Assembly: GCF_041146795.1 (NCBI RefSeq)
Contig: NC_135187.1
Coordinates: 1,290,001-1,354,000 of the forward strand
DNA: 64,000 nucleotides
Reading direction: 5' to 3'
Origin: Maylandia zebra
Lineage: Eukaryota > Chordata > Actinopteri > Cichliformes > Cichlidae
Within the stretch, counting starts at the first letter, position 1. Every line of letters starts with the position of its first letter. This document shows, one piece after another, positions 47,480 to 58,567 of this stretch. Under the pieces are notes generated by a model. The model did not search any database. It saw only the letters and a list, made by a program, of their open reading frames with translations, and was not told the origin of the DNA. A program made the position numbers and the translations under genes.

Positions 47480-48950
47480 TTTGGTTCATGTGGACGACAC
47501 ACTACAGTAACACAATTTTAACTGGCTGTAGTTCAAACGACGAACATTTTTTCACCATTAATGGGCAACAATGGATCCGACTTCGATCCACCACAGCGAG
47601 ACCTCCTCCCCGACCGGACGTCCAAGGCTGGCTAGGAGTATCCGCCCGGGCAAAGTTCGACGAGGGATGAAAAGTCGCCATCGCGCTGCCAAGTTTCAGT
47701 TAAAAGTAAAAAATTTGGAAAGAATAAAATCGTTCAACAAGAACGTTTCATTGGTTGATGAGCGGGCACTGAGAAGCGCCATGCTCAGTGAGGTAGAAGT
47801 CATGTCACTTACAGAACTGACTGATTTAAGGGACGTAAAAACTACGGGTTCGATCCCCGACGAGTATAAATTCCACTCCACAGGGACAGAGGGCCAGCAA
47901 CCGGAGAGTCTGCATAAACACTCCTAAGGAGGAGGGGCTAACATGTGTATTTCCCACTTCAGAGCAGCTAGCCTAACAACTTAGAGCCACTAATACTCAC
48001 CTGATCCTGATCCGGACTCACACCTGTGAACAGACAAACTGCAGCTGCTCACACATATGGAGCTGATCCTCCTCCACGCAGCGATCATCGAGATATATTT
48101 TCACACTTTGTGGTTAATGAAGGCCGATGGTTCCTGTTGTCTTCATCATTTATCATTTGGTGGCAAATAAAGGACTTATTGTCCAACATTACATGGTTGA
48201 TGCAACACATGTTTCAGAAATACACACATGTGTGAAAGACAGCTGTCGTTATGAACACCGAGTCAGTATGACTCAGAAAGTTTAAAATAGTGAATTAGTG
48301 TCCAAAACAGGAAACGTGTAGAGCGCACTGATCTCAGGAGGAAGTGCAATCAGTAAAACAATGACTCGTCGCGATAAAAGAATTATACCAAAGATTTGTG
48401 AAATTAAGAGTATTAACCATTATTAAACAGCTGTGATCTGACATCTGGATTTATAAGTCGCTAATATTTTATCTTTTGCTGGAATTTGTGACTCGGTATA
48501 AAGTCTCATTGGGATCGACTCCCGACTACTTTGGGAAAGGACGGTCGTGCTGGCTTCATGTCACAACCACAGCAGAGGTATGGCAGAGAAAACTCAGTTA
48601 TAACAGTGGTTTTGTAAACTTGTGCAGATCACCAAAATAACAGATTTGTGTGTGGGGTCAGAGTGTGGCCCCATAAAGACTTCCCTAAACCTGCTGGTCT
48701 GGAAGTCCAGCAGTTCATCTAAACAAAAGGCACTGAGACTAAAACAGATACAGATGTTTCTCCTACCATGAAGCAATAAGAGCAGGGACCACCTCTCCCA
48801 CGCTCCCAGGATGTGGGAGTGAATGCCAGAACACTCTGGAAGGCACACAGTCTTTGCAGACTCCTAAGGATCAAACTTCTACCATCATGACATTGATTAT
48901 AAAATTCTAAGCATATATGAGTAGATGTTTCTAAGCATAAATGACAATCA
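47480..48950. other. Intergenic, unrecognised
   Basis: An open frame of 118 codons at 47571-47927 has a basic middle part but no domain I recognise, and lies next to LINE debris. I do not call it a gene. Confidence 0.3.
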
Positions 48951-48956
48951 ACAACC

Positions 48957-49078
48957 CTGTCTCAGAGTGACGCTGAAAAACTAGTTCATGCATTTATTAC
49001 TTCCAGGCTGGACGACTGTAATTCATTATTATCAGGAAGTCCTAAAAACTCCCTGAAAGCCTTCAGCTGATCCAAAAT
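48957..49078 (+). mobile_element. Short L2-type LINE fragment
   Basis: It matches 31796-31917 of the gene C LINE with few changes ([20 protein letters not shown]), ends abruptly at both sides, and has a one-base loss near 49058. Confidence 0.75.
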
Positions 49079-49254
49079 GTAATGCTGCAATATTTCTATG
49101 CTGCTGGGGGCTGTGTTTCTTCTTCTGTCACCCTTTTCACTCAGTATGTGTTGTGGTTTTCTCTGTATCGTTGTTGTTCTCTTACACTTTGAGGCAGCTG
49201 CTGGTGTGATTTGGCATTGTGTCAGTAAAACTGAACTGAAATGGAATTACAAGG

Positions 49255-49460
49255 ATGAATTCAGTTCGGGTCCTGTGGCTCAGTCAGGTAAGGAGATCCC
49301 ACAAAGTCAGCACTGTTCATCTGGATGTAACGTCTGCAGTGGGAGAAACGTTTCGTCATCATTTCTTGGAGTGGAACAACTTGACCGGCCTGCACAGAGT
49401 CCTGAACTCAACCCGACAGAACCTTTGGGATGAATTAGAGAGGAGCCTTCTCTTCTGACA
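49255..49460 (+). mobile_element. Tc1/mariner-like transposase scrap (weak)
   Basis: One frame reads LDRPAQSPELNPTEP and another LWDELERSL. Together these resemble the SPDLNPIENLWDxLE region near the last catalytic residue of Tc1-type transposases, split by a frameshift. Confidence 0.4.
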
Positions 49461-49713
49461 TCTGACCTCTCAGATGCTTCTGGAAGAACGGTGAGAAATT
49501 CCCATAAACACTTGGAAATAAAATAGCTGCAAAGAGCCGACATCATACTCAACCCTGAGGATTTACTCAGGTTCGTATGCGTGTGAAGGCAGACGAGTGA
49601 AGACTTTCAGCAGCAGTGTATTCTGGGAGACAGTGAGATATGTGTGAAATACGTCGACAGTTTCAGTTTGGCTCATAGTTGCTTTCCTGTTATCTGATGT
49701 CTGACCTCAGTAA

Positions 49714-49714
<1 letters not shown>

Positions 49715-49745
<31 letters not shown>
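49715..49745. repeat. Poly-G run of 31 bases
   Basis: An uninterrupted (G)31 tract. Such length is rare and often marks a sequencing or assembly problem. Confidence 0.9.
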
Positions 49746-49749
<4 letters not shown>

Positions 49750-49774
49750 ATGTAACCAAAGTTAAACTGACGCA

Positions 49775-51115
49775 TTATAATAATAATAATAATAATACAT
49801 TTTATTTAAATAGCGCCTTTCAAAGCACCCAAGGACACTGTACAACAGATAAAAACTGGAAATATACACAATGATAAAAATAGAAGATAAAAGTTAAAAC
49901 ATACAGAAATTTAAGAATAGGCAATTTTAAACAGATGAGTTTTGAGGGTGGACTTAAAAAGAGAGAATGAACTAATATTTCTGAGGTCCGGGGGTAGGGA
50001 ATTCCAAAGTCGAGGGGCAGAGCAACTAAAGGCCCTCCCTCCCATTGTGATCAGACGAGCAGAGGGAACAGAGAGAGAAAGAGAAGATGAAGATCTGAGG
50101 CAGCGGGATGGGAGCTTCATCTGTAATAAGTCAGAGAGGTACGGTGGAGAGAGTGAATAGCCTTGAATGTATACAGAATTATTTTAAAATGGATGCGAAA
50201 TTTGACCGGGAGCCAGTGAAGTTGCTTCAGGATTGGGGAGATGTGGTGGGTAGAAGAAGTCCTAGTAATAATACGGGCAGCAGAGTTCTGGACACGTTGG
50301 AGCTTGTTGATAGATTTTTGTGTGAGGCCAAATAATAATGAGTTGCAGTAGTCAATTCTAGAGATAACAAGATTATGGATGAGAATGGCGTGAGGTGTGA
50401 GGAAGGGGCGGAGGCGATTAATGTTACGGAGTTGGAAATATGCTGCACGTGTAATATTATTGATATGTGAGTTAAAGGATAATGTGCTATCGAGAATGAC
50501 ACCCAAGCTTTTCACAGAAGGAGAGATAGGGACCAGCGAGTTATTGATGGTGAGAGAGAAATTGTTAATTCTGGATAGCAGTCGTTTAGTGCCAACCAGA
50601 AGAAGTTCCGATTTATTGCTGTTGAGTTTAAGAAAGTTGGAGGAGAACCAAAAATTAAGTTCAGCTAGACAGAGGATGAGGGAGGGTGGAGGAAGAGTAG
50701 AGTCAGGTTTGGTAGAGAGATAGAGCTGGGTGTCATCGGCGTAGCAGTGGAACTGAATGTTATATTTATGAAAAATATGTCCGAGTGGAAGAAGGTAGAT
50801 GATGAAAAGAAGGGGCCCGAGGACAGATCCCTGGGGCACCCCAGTGGATAAAGGAGAAAGCTGAGAAGTGAAGGATTTTAATTGAATGAACTGAGTGCGG
50901 TCAGATAGGTATGATTTAAACCAGGCTAGTGGAGTGTGAGAGAGACCAATAGAAGCTAATCTGCTAAGGAGAATGGGATGAGAGATGGTGTCAAAAGCTG
51001 CACTCAGATCAAGAAGGATAAGGATGGAGAGGAGACCAGAATCAGCTGCTATAAGAAGGTCGTTTGTTATTTTTATAAGAGCAGTTTCAGTGCTATGTAT
51101 ATGGATAAAAAGTTA
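49775..51115 (-). mobile_element. L2-type LINE, 5' truncated (minus strand)
   Basis: From 51115 downwards it encodes a reverse transcriptase: [16 protein letters not shown], then [31 protein letters not shown] and [16 protein letters not shown]. The C-terminus is PRLWNSLPPDLR and LKTHLFKIAYS, in a second frame after a shift near 50118. A (TTA/TAA)n tail is at 49778-49797. The longest intact frame is 240 codons. It is a different subfamily from the gene C LINE. Confidence 0.85.
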
Positions 51116-51339
51116 CATTATTTTCAAAAGATAAGATAAAAACATGATTATTGACTGAACTCAGTAAAAACTTTAGAAAGGAAAGATTTCAAACATCAAA
51201 TGAGAAACAAAGAAAAACTGAAGAACTCTGATAAGGTTTGATGTCACCTGATAGGATCATTGTCACATCCACAGCATCTTCCCTTCTGATGAGCAGGTCT
51301 TATTCTCTAATGCACAGGATCGTTCGTCTTTATTGTGTC

Positions 51340-51890
51340 ATGTTTCAGCCGTGTGCAGGAATTGGACCCAAACGCAAACTCACAGGGACAGAAGTTGAAC
51401 TCAAAAGCACATTTCTGGAAACAGATCACTAACAACACAAAACTAAAGTGGGAAAATCTAATTATAATGTACTCCAGGAGCCACAGGGAGAATCACGACA
51501 CTGTCACAGAGAAACACAGGGCTCAAATACACTGGGAAATAACGAGGGAATGAGACACAGACGGGAGAAACTGAACATAACGAGACCCAAAGGAAGCGAA
51601 ACTCAGTACATTCACGTAGGACACAGACCTTCAAAGTAAAACAGGAAATGTAACAGACGCAGACTTGACTATGGCAGACAGAGCAACTAAGAAACACAGA
51701 GAACAACAACAGGGAGACACAGAGGGCGGCTACGAAATACTCAGAAAACTAAAGAGAATACAAGAAAGCCAAACTAAGACAGCAGACTAAAGAATAAACT
51801 GGTGAACAAAGAGAACTAAGATCATAATACAAAAACTCTGAGACACAAGAAACTCAAAACACCGACCCAGGACCGAGACATATTGTGTCT
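51340..51890. repeat. Unclassified A/G-rich interspersed repeat
   Basis: Repeated words such as GAAACACAG, GGGAGAC and AACACCGACCCAGGACCGAG occur. Similar text is at 23530-23950 and 40020-40320. It is probably a dispersed fish repeat; its family is not identified. Confidence 0.35.
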
Positions 51891-51999
51891 TATGTCCACG
51901 CTATCATCAGCTTTAAGTAGCTTACAAAGACACAGAAGTCTCCACACGAAGCTCATTACAAGAAATCAGAACTGAGGCAGCTGCTGAGGATCATTTTAA

Positions 52000-52906
52000 C
52001 CCTTTAAGACCTACCATAGAACCAAGTCCACCAGAGCTTATAGTATATTTTTACATGCTGTGGAGCCATTTTTGGAAGCATTTCAAGTTGCTATACATCA
52101 ATACAACTGTTAGAGCCCAAATTCTAATAATATGTCTGCATTAGGTGCATAGTAATTACATAAATTGCAAAAAAGTGCAATAAATTACAAAAAAATTTAA
52201 AATCGTTTTTGCTTTTTTAACATATATTTGTAGTTAGAGAAATTTAAGAGGCTTATCCCTCAAAACTGTGAATACAAAAAAGTTGCACAAACTAGTTTCC
52301 CACCACAGGAAATTTATTTTAAGTGTCTTCATAGTTTTATTTTTGAGATACACCAATTTTCATATACTACAGGAAAAACGAAAAAATATATTATAGTGCA
52401 AATTTGCAAAAAAGCAGCATGTGCATCAAAATTAACTATTTCCAGCAGTGCAATATGAGTCCTCAGCATCCCAGAAACCACACAGAAAGTCATAAAGTCA
52501 AATATAACTTTTAAAAACACAAGTATAGGCTCATGAGGCCCTGATAGTAAAAAACTACATTTCCGCAAAATGACATCACTTCCGGTTTCGGGCAGGTAAT
52601 GGCGGACATAGGATAGTTCACGCTGATGGACGTAGGAAGTGTTACAAACAGCTGATCGGATCGGCAAAGCTGTTTCTGTAATATTATGTTTTTGTTGCTG
52701 CAAGTGCTTTTTATGTAGTTTTTGCAAAGCTATATGTGGAAGGAAACCGTGACCGAGGACAAGCTGATGGCATAAGATGCAAGTACAACTCCTCCGGTTT
52801 CATATGCAAAAAGAATTATATTGCTAGCTTACGTGGTTGCAGAGCTACCGGGATTTAAAAATAGTTACGCAAAATGGAGCGTGCCGCTCCGACCGGCTTT
52901 AAAGGG
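52000..52906 (-). mobile_element. piggyBac-like nonautonomous element, copy 2, intact TTAA target duplication
   Basis: It starts CCCTTTAAGACC and ends GGCTTTAAAGGG, and is flanked by TTAA at 51996-51999 and 52907-52910. The 907-bp length and terminal CCC/GGG fit a nonautonomous piggyBac-type element. It is in inverted orientation to copy 1 at 7508-8361. An open frame of 132 codons (52727-52329) parallels that of copy 1. Confidence 0.75.
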
Positions 52907-55249
52907 TTAATAGATATTGAAAAGTTCTTACCTGCAGTGATATGGATCCCAGAGCAAACGACCACTTTGACATCAGCAAACAGACTTTGGTTTGAACTTT
53001 TCAAAACAGGAAATAAGCTGCTTGAGTGTATACAGCTGTTCCTGCAGCACATAGCAGCCAGCTCACAATATGTTTCACCACACTGAGGTTAATGAGCGCT
53101 GATGTACAGCATGACATCACCACAGCTGAAATATCATCAAGACATATTTCAGTTCTGCTCTTCTGTCCATCCACAGGTAAATCCAGCTTAGCCAACCAAA
53201 GCAGACGAGCAGCTGATTTCTGTGGTCGGCCTGCCTGACACCCCACAGGGATTACTGCCTCCCCGAATCAACCACACCCAACGTAAACTAAGCAGAGAGA
53301 GCTGAAGGACATCATTAACACCACATCAGTTTCACTCTGACTTCACGCGCGGACATTTGGAGAGCAAAGCAGGTTGTTGCCATGACCACCACGAGGCCAT
53401 GCTTGTGGTTTCAGAGCACGTGGTGTTTGACAACAGTGCTGCAACCCCGTGCAGCTCACCAGGATATAAGAGGTTTACTTCATGCAGCAGATTTTTGAAT
53501 ACACATGTGGTCATATTGATGTGAGTCATACCTACGTCCCTCTGTGTGTAGAAGTCCCAGACCCCCCTGTCCTCCACCTGTCCCATGCTCTCCATGGAGC
53601 AGGTGGAGGAGGGTTGTTCTCCAGATGCCTCAAAGTCTTCAGCTGACTCCTTTCGATGCGGAGGACCTTTGGCTCTGCTCAGAGCTCCTTCCTGTTCCTC
53701 ATCCTGTCTCTAAGACTGAACCACAAGCAAGGAGTACTCGCACATGCTGGGGTCAAAGTTCAACTGGTTTCAACTTTGACCGCTGAGTGCTGTGACGTAC
53801 CTTCGTGTGGTCACTAAGTGCTGCACTAAGTTCAAGCACACGCTGAGGTTCAGTGAACAGTTTTGGGGGAAGCGTTGTGGTGACGACACACTCGTCACCA
53901 GGCAGGATAGCTACACGGCTTTCTTCTTCATGAGTGAGCGACGCGTGATTTTACTAAACATTTGAACACAATACACACAAAGTCTCGTAGAGGATGTTGG
54001 AATTGATATTTTTTATATTGTCATTTGTGCTTAGAAATATATAATCATTTGTACGCTGATAATAATCACATCCTTATTATGTCTGATGAGATTCTGTGTG
54101 CACTTGTGTACCACGAGATGAGAGGAAGCAGCCTCGACGTTATAATTCCCATTATGGCTTCAGGAAAAAGACTGCGCTGTTCTGTTTCTTAAAACTCCAC
54201 ACCTTTAAACGTTCGTCTGAGATATGAAACATCGCAAGTTCCTGTTCTTATCATTCAGTGGGACGCTTACTTCTGCTTTTCTGCAAACCTCATACACAGT
54301 TTAAGTTCATTGAAAGGTCGCGTATCTATGTATGATATAGCTGGAAACACACACACAGAGAGAGAATACAGACACTGATGTTGTTCAGAGATGTTGCTTA
54401 AGACTGTCACGTGTATTTGTAATTGCATATTCATGAATGATTGCTTGCTGACAATAAAAAGGGCCGTAGGAGTGGAAGTTGGCTAAGGACAGGTGAAGGC
54501 CTGGGCTGACTCCTTGTCTTGTCGAGCAGTTCGGTCTCGTGTTGCAGGGGAGTTTGTGCCCAGATAAACCCAACAGAGGACATGCAGTCAGAGAGATACA
54601 TGCTGTGAAACGACAGGAAGCGGGCACATCGAGCACAAAGTGGGGCACAGCCGCCAGCGCAACACTAATTTTGGGTCCTTTGCTCTAGTTAGCGGTGAGT
54701 GCAGCACACGACACGTCTGCTGTGAAAGGCAACTGGTCAACAGGCTCAGCAACAGAAGGAGCTGAGGACAGCCAGACCTGGGGTCTGTTCTTCGTACCGC
54801 GCTAAGTAAGTTAGCTGGATTTGATTGTTGACGATTTCGCGTGATCTTGGATCGTTCGGTTCTCCGAAGCTCATCCGGGACTTGCTGCCATAGCAACAGA
54901 GCCGTAAGCGTAAACCTGCTGGGGAGCAGGTTTACTTTATGTAAACAGGATTAGATCGCGGCCACGCAGGTATGTCCGCTTCATTTATACGAAAGCAACA
55001 GCGATATTCCACCACTGTTTCACCATAAATAAATAACATCAATGTAACTAAAGATAATGCAGCACTTGATCCTTTTATTGATGTCACACAGATACATACA
55101 GGTCATTTCCTAAAAAAGGGAAATGAACTATTAACATTCTATTACATGTATGTGATTATTACAGATGTAATTCATATTTCAGAGTAGTAATTGTAAATTA
55201 CTTCGTGTAATCAAGATGAGAGACCACGGCTATAAAAGCGAAGGTGGAT

Positions 55250-55460
55250 TTGGGAAGCCTGTCGCAGCCATGTCCTGTCCGTATACGCGAGCAGCCCATT
55301 GCGGAAGGTGCAAGATTGATAAGGAGAGTCCTCAGAATTCAGCGTATATTGCGGGACAGACAAGCTCCTTTAGCTCAGCGCGACAGTGTGCTCATTGAGA
55401 GATATCGATATTCCCGTGAGGGTATTATTCACTTAACCAACTTGTTGACGAGGGGGTGCA
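55250..55460 (+). pseudogene. HARBI1-type transposase N-terminal fragment
   Basis: The frame reads EGARLIRRVLRIQRILRDRQ, then QRDSVLIERYRYSREGIIHL and TNLL, like the N-terminus of Harbinger transposases. The DDE catalytic part is absent; the sequence decays after 55460 and is followed by other repeats. Confidence 0.65.
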
Positions 55461-55684
55461 GGACCACCACCTGTCTTTGTTTGCTCCGCCCTTTTCTTGG
55501 TTGCTGTTATGAACAAACTAACAGATTATTTCAGGGTCTCTTTCCAAGAGACTAAAAGCAATATAAGTGATAAATATTACCATTCTGTAGAATATTCTTA
55601 TATTTCACTTTTACTTGTTCCCATGTTCTAGTGGGTCCTGTTGTGGCTCTAATGTGAAAGAGGATATAATGTAATATAATAAAT

Positions 55685-55905
55685 TTACCCTACTTGCCTA
55701 CTGGTGTTGGCCAGAGGGGCCGATGGCGCGATATGGCAGCCTGGCTTCTGTCAGTCTGCCCCAGGGCAGCTGTGGCTACACCTGTAGCTGCCTCCACCAG
55801 TGTGTGAATGTGAGAGTGACTGAATAGTGACATTGTAAAGCGCTTTGGGTGCCTTGAAAAGCGCTATAGAAATCCACTCCATTATTATTGTTATTATTAA
55901 ATTAC
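55685..55905 (+). repeat. SINE body nested in the Harbinger element
   Basis: It has the same body as the other SINE copies (CTACTGGTGTTGGCC, GGCAGCTGTGGCTACA, CACCAGTGTGTGAATG, AAAGCGCTATAGAAATCC) and an ATT-rich tail. It lacks the tRNA-like head. Confidence 0.65.
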
Positions 55906-55913
55906 TTACGAGT

Positions 55914-56070
55914 TTAATTTGTCAGCAACTTCCTGCCAGCCCTCGCTCCTTGCTTTTGCAGCCTTTGCAGTGTTCCCTTGCGTTCTGATTAAACTCTGAA
56001 ACTCCTGAAATCCCTCAATCAAGAGTTCTTGCTCTGCTGCCGAAAAATACCGAGCGCGCTCCTTCGACAT
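55914..56070 (-). pseudogene. Harbinger Myb/SANT-like protein, N-terminal fragment
   Basis: From an ATG at 56070 the minus strand reads MSKERARYFSAAEQELLIEG and then GNTAKAAKARSEGWQEVADK, the trihelix/Myb-like pattern of the second protein of Harbinger elements (NAIF1-like). Only the first ~52 codons remain before SINE sequence starts. Confidence 0.65.
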
Positions 56071-56599
56071 TTTCGCCGACCAATCAGAGGGTTGCCGATC
56101 AATGTTTCTTCTATCGATGCGTAGCCCCTGTTAAGCCACCCAGTGATCTCACATTACTTCATCCAGCTGTACTAATCGTCAACAACAGGTGTGTTCGGAG
56201 AACCGGAATAGCGAGCTCACGGTTAGCGCGATGATTTGATCTTGGATGTAGTAAGCGAGGTACGAAGAACGGACCCCTGGTCCTGGTTTAATAACAGCCT
56301 TTTGTTCATATTGGCCGTGGTTAGATTTAGTTAAGGACACCTGAGGCTGGATTCAAATGGTTTATTGACCTTTTTTAGCCACTGGTTCCTGAAATAGACC
56401 ATTAGGAATAATTCCTAGTTTCCATTTAGGAAAACCCAAACTGCAAAACAAAATGAAAGTCTGAATTCTGATCTAGAGTCCAAAGCCGACAGTGGTCACA
56501 CGTGTCAAACAATCCAGGTGGAAAAGCAAGTTTAAAAAAGAATAAAATATCTAACAAACAAAAACAAAGTAAACACACAATTCCCTAAAAGGTCCCTTC

Positions 56600-57118
56600 A
56601 TAAACTCAAACTCTGCAGCTCGGGTCATAACTTGCACCCCGTTAGGAGCTCATATCACCCCAGTTCTTCAGCAGCTTCACTGGTCGCCCGTAGAAGCCAG
56701 GATAAATTTTAATATCTTACTTCTTACATACAAGTGTGTCCATAAATCTGCTCCTTCATATTTGTGTGACCTGCTCCATATCACCACTGCTTCCCGCCCT
56801 CTCAGATCATCATCTTACTGTTACGTCCTCACACGTCTCATCACTGTGGGGAGCAGAGCCTTCAGTCGCTCTGCTCCTCGGCTCTGCAACTCTCTTCCTC
56901 CTGCACTAAGAAATATTGACTCTTTCTGTATTTAAGTCACAGCTCAAAGCACATCTGTTTGAACTGGTTTATTCGCTTTAATGCTGATTTTATCTGTTGT
57001 CAAGCTCTGTTTTGCAATTTTAACTTATTTTATGTATTTTATGACTATTGTTCCTTTTATTAATTTTGATCTTTTTAGGATGACCTTGGGTTTCTGAAAG
57101 GCGCCCTCAAATAAAATG

Positions 57119-57149
<31 letters not shown>

Positions 57150-57150
57150 T
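56600..57150 (+). mobile_element. LINE 3' end with (ATT)n tail
   Basis: It encodes decayed C-terminal LINE text (VLQQLHWSPVEARINF, then RAFSRSAPRLCNSLP) and ends in a UTR with GGCGCCCTCAAATAAAATG and about nine ATT repeats. Frameshifted and 5' truncated. It lies 300 bases downstream of gene D. Confidence 0.7.
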
Positions 57151-57459
57151 CAAATTTACAACTGTAGAAGGACCCACACACACATCAGTGTACTGGGATA
57201 TATAAATATATTCATCCCACATCATTTTATTGATTTATTGATTTTTACATGGAAACTGAAAGTATGGAATCATCTTTGCTCCAACAGATTCAACAGCACG
57301 TCTCTCTTTAGTTTCATTTATAATCTCGTTTCATATGGAGGCAAAAAATTGAAGGATACATGAACTTCTTATTATATACATATAAAAATACAATTACATA
57401 CACTTTTACAGTAAAACATTGAGACAAACCAATATTTTCGACTGGTCCATCAGATAAAG

Positions 57460-58567
57460 TTAAACCGGTCTTGGTGATTTGGGCTTCTGCAGTAAGACGT
57501 ACGTGCTGTCAGTCAGCTGCTCTGAACCTTTGGGGGCAGAAAACGAAGAAATCTTTGATTATTTTTGTGATGGGAATGAAAATAACAAGTTTGACGGTGT
57601 GAACGTGGAGGAAGGTGGAGGAACGTGGATGAAGGTGGATGAAGGTGGAGGAAGGTGGAGGAACGTGGAGGAACGTGGAGGAACGTGGATGAAGGTGAAG
57701 GAAGGTGGATGAAGGTGGATCTCAGTGTAAATGTTTGTTCGGAGGATTTGAGGAGCTCAGCATTAAAGTTACCTTTTTGATTTCCACCACTGAAAGACTC
57801 ACCGACCGAAGAATAAGGAGAATCTGCAGGATCAGAGTCATGAATGAATACAGTGTGTGTGTTTGTGTGTGTGTTTGTTTGTGTGTTTGTTTGTGTGTTT
57901 GTGTGTTTGTTTGTGTGTTTGTGTGTGTGTTTGTTTGTGTGTTTGTGTGTGTGTTTGTTTGTGTGTTTGTGTGTTTGTTTGTGTGTTTGTGTGTGTGTTT
58001 GTTTGTGTGTTTGTGTGTTTGTGTGTGTGTTTGTGTGTTTGTGTGTTTGTTTGTGTGTTTGTGTGTTTGCTGTGAGAGTTTGTGCCGGCAGAGTTACCGT
58101 TCGTGTTGGTGGTGTGTGGCAGGTGGGTGATGGTGGCGTATGTGGGGTCGTTCTGCTTCAATAAACCTGTGAAAACAGCAAACGGCCTTCATCACATTTC
58201 ACTTTCATGCTTTCACACAACAAACCAACATTTTTACCTTTTTACAGGAAGCTGTAAACTTTACTGCAGCAGTTTGTAAACCTGTGCACGTGTAGATGAC
58301 ATGAGGTGGTGTATGTGGAGCTGGTAACTATAGATACCTTTATTACTGCCAGCGTGAAAAGTGGAACCAATCAAGGAATATGTCGAGTCTGTAAGAGGAC
58401 GGGACATGTTTGGATTAAATAAAGGCAGGTGCAGTATTAGCAGAACGGCTGGTTCAGTCATGAGGCTGTGAAGGTCAAAGGTCAGGTGTTACCGGGCAGG
58501 GTTCCAGTCGGTGGCAGGTCGGGGATGGTGGCGTATGTGGGATCATCATCATTTTGGTTTGACGTGT
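57460..58567 (-). CDS. Gene D tail: alternating tyrosine cassette exons
   Basis: The order is 75-nt YATI, 51-nt YSLI, 69-nt YATI, 51-nt YSSV, and 68-nt YVLL terminal. Both 51-nt exons share the frame S-x-Y-S-x-[IV]-G-x-[ST]-F and a GG/AG-N-x-K end, so they are copies of one exon. The two YATI exons share NDxPTYATI and a following xLPxT. The order is the same as in gene B, showing the array is older than the split of the genes. Confidence 0.62.

Larger units (their letters stand above)
51248..52973 (-). pseudogene. F: degenerate Ig receptor relic split by a TTAA element
   Basis: A leader-like exon (52973-52932) reads MSKWSFALGS and ends CTGCAG|GTAAGA. At 51285-51248 lies the last strand of a V domain (DAVDVTMILS, then a |GTGACA donor) in the context of the gene B/C V1 3' end. 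The rest of the V exon is gone and no membrane exon remains. The intron contains the intact TTAA-flanked element 52000-52906. The leader is shortened to 42 nt and out of the usual phase, so the locus is dead. Confidence 0.45.
54781..56276. mobile_element. PIF/Harbinger transposon relic with CTG target duplication
   Basis: The terminal inverted repeats are GGGTCTGTTCTTCGTACC and GGTACGAAGAACGGACCC, flanked by CTG on both sides (54778-54780 and 56277-56279). A longer, less perfect inverted similarity (TTCGGTTCTCCGAA / TTCGGAGAACCGGAA) follows inside. Remnants of both Harbinger proteins are present (see the two entries inside it). The element is 1496 bp including a nested SINE. Confidence 0.82.

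Noticed and set aside
57838-58161. Open frames of repeated Phe-Val-Cys or Thr-Gln-Lys-His on both strands
   Set aside because: They come only from the TTTGTGTG microsatellite inside a gene D intron.
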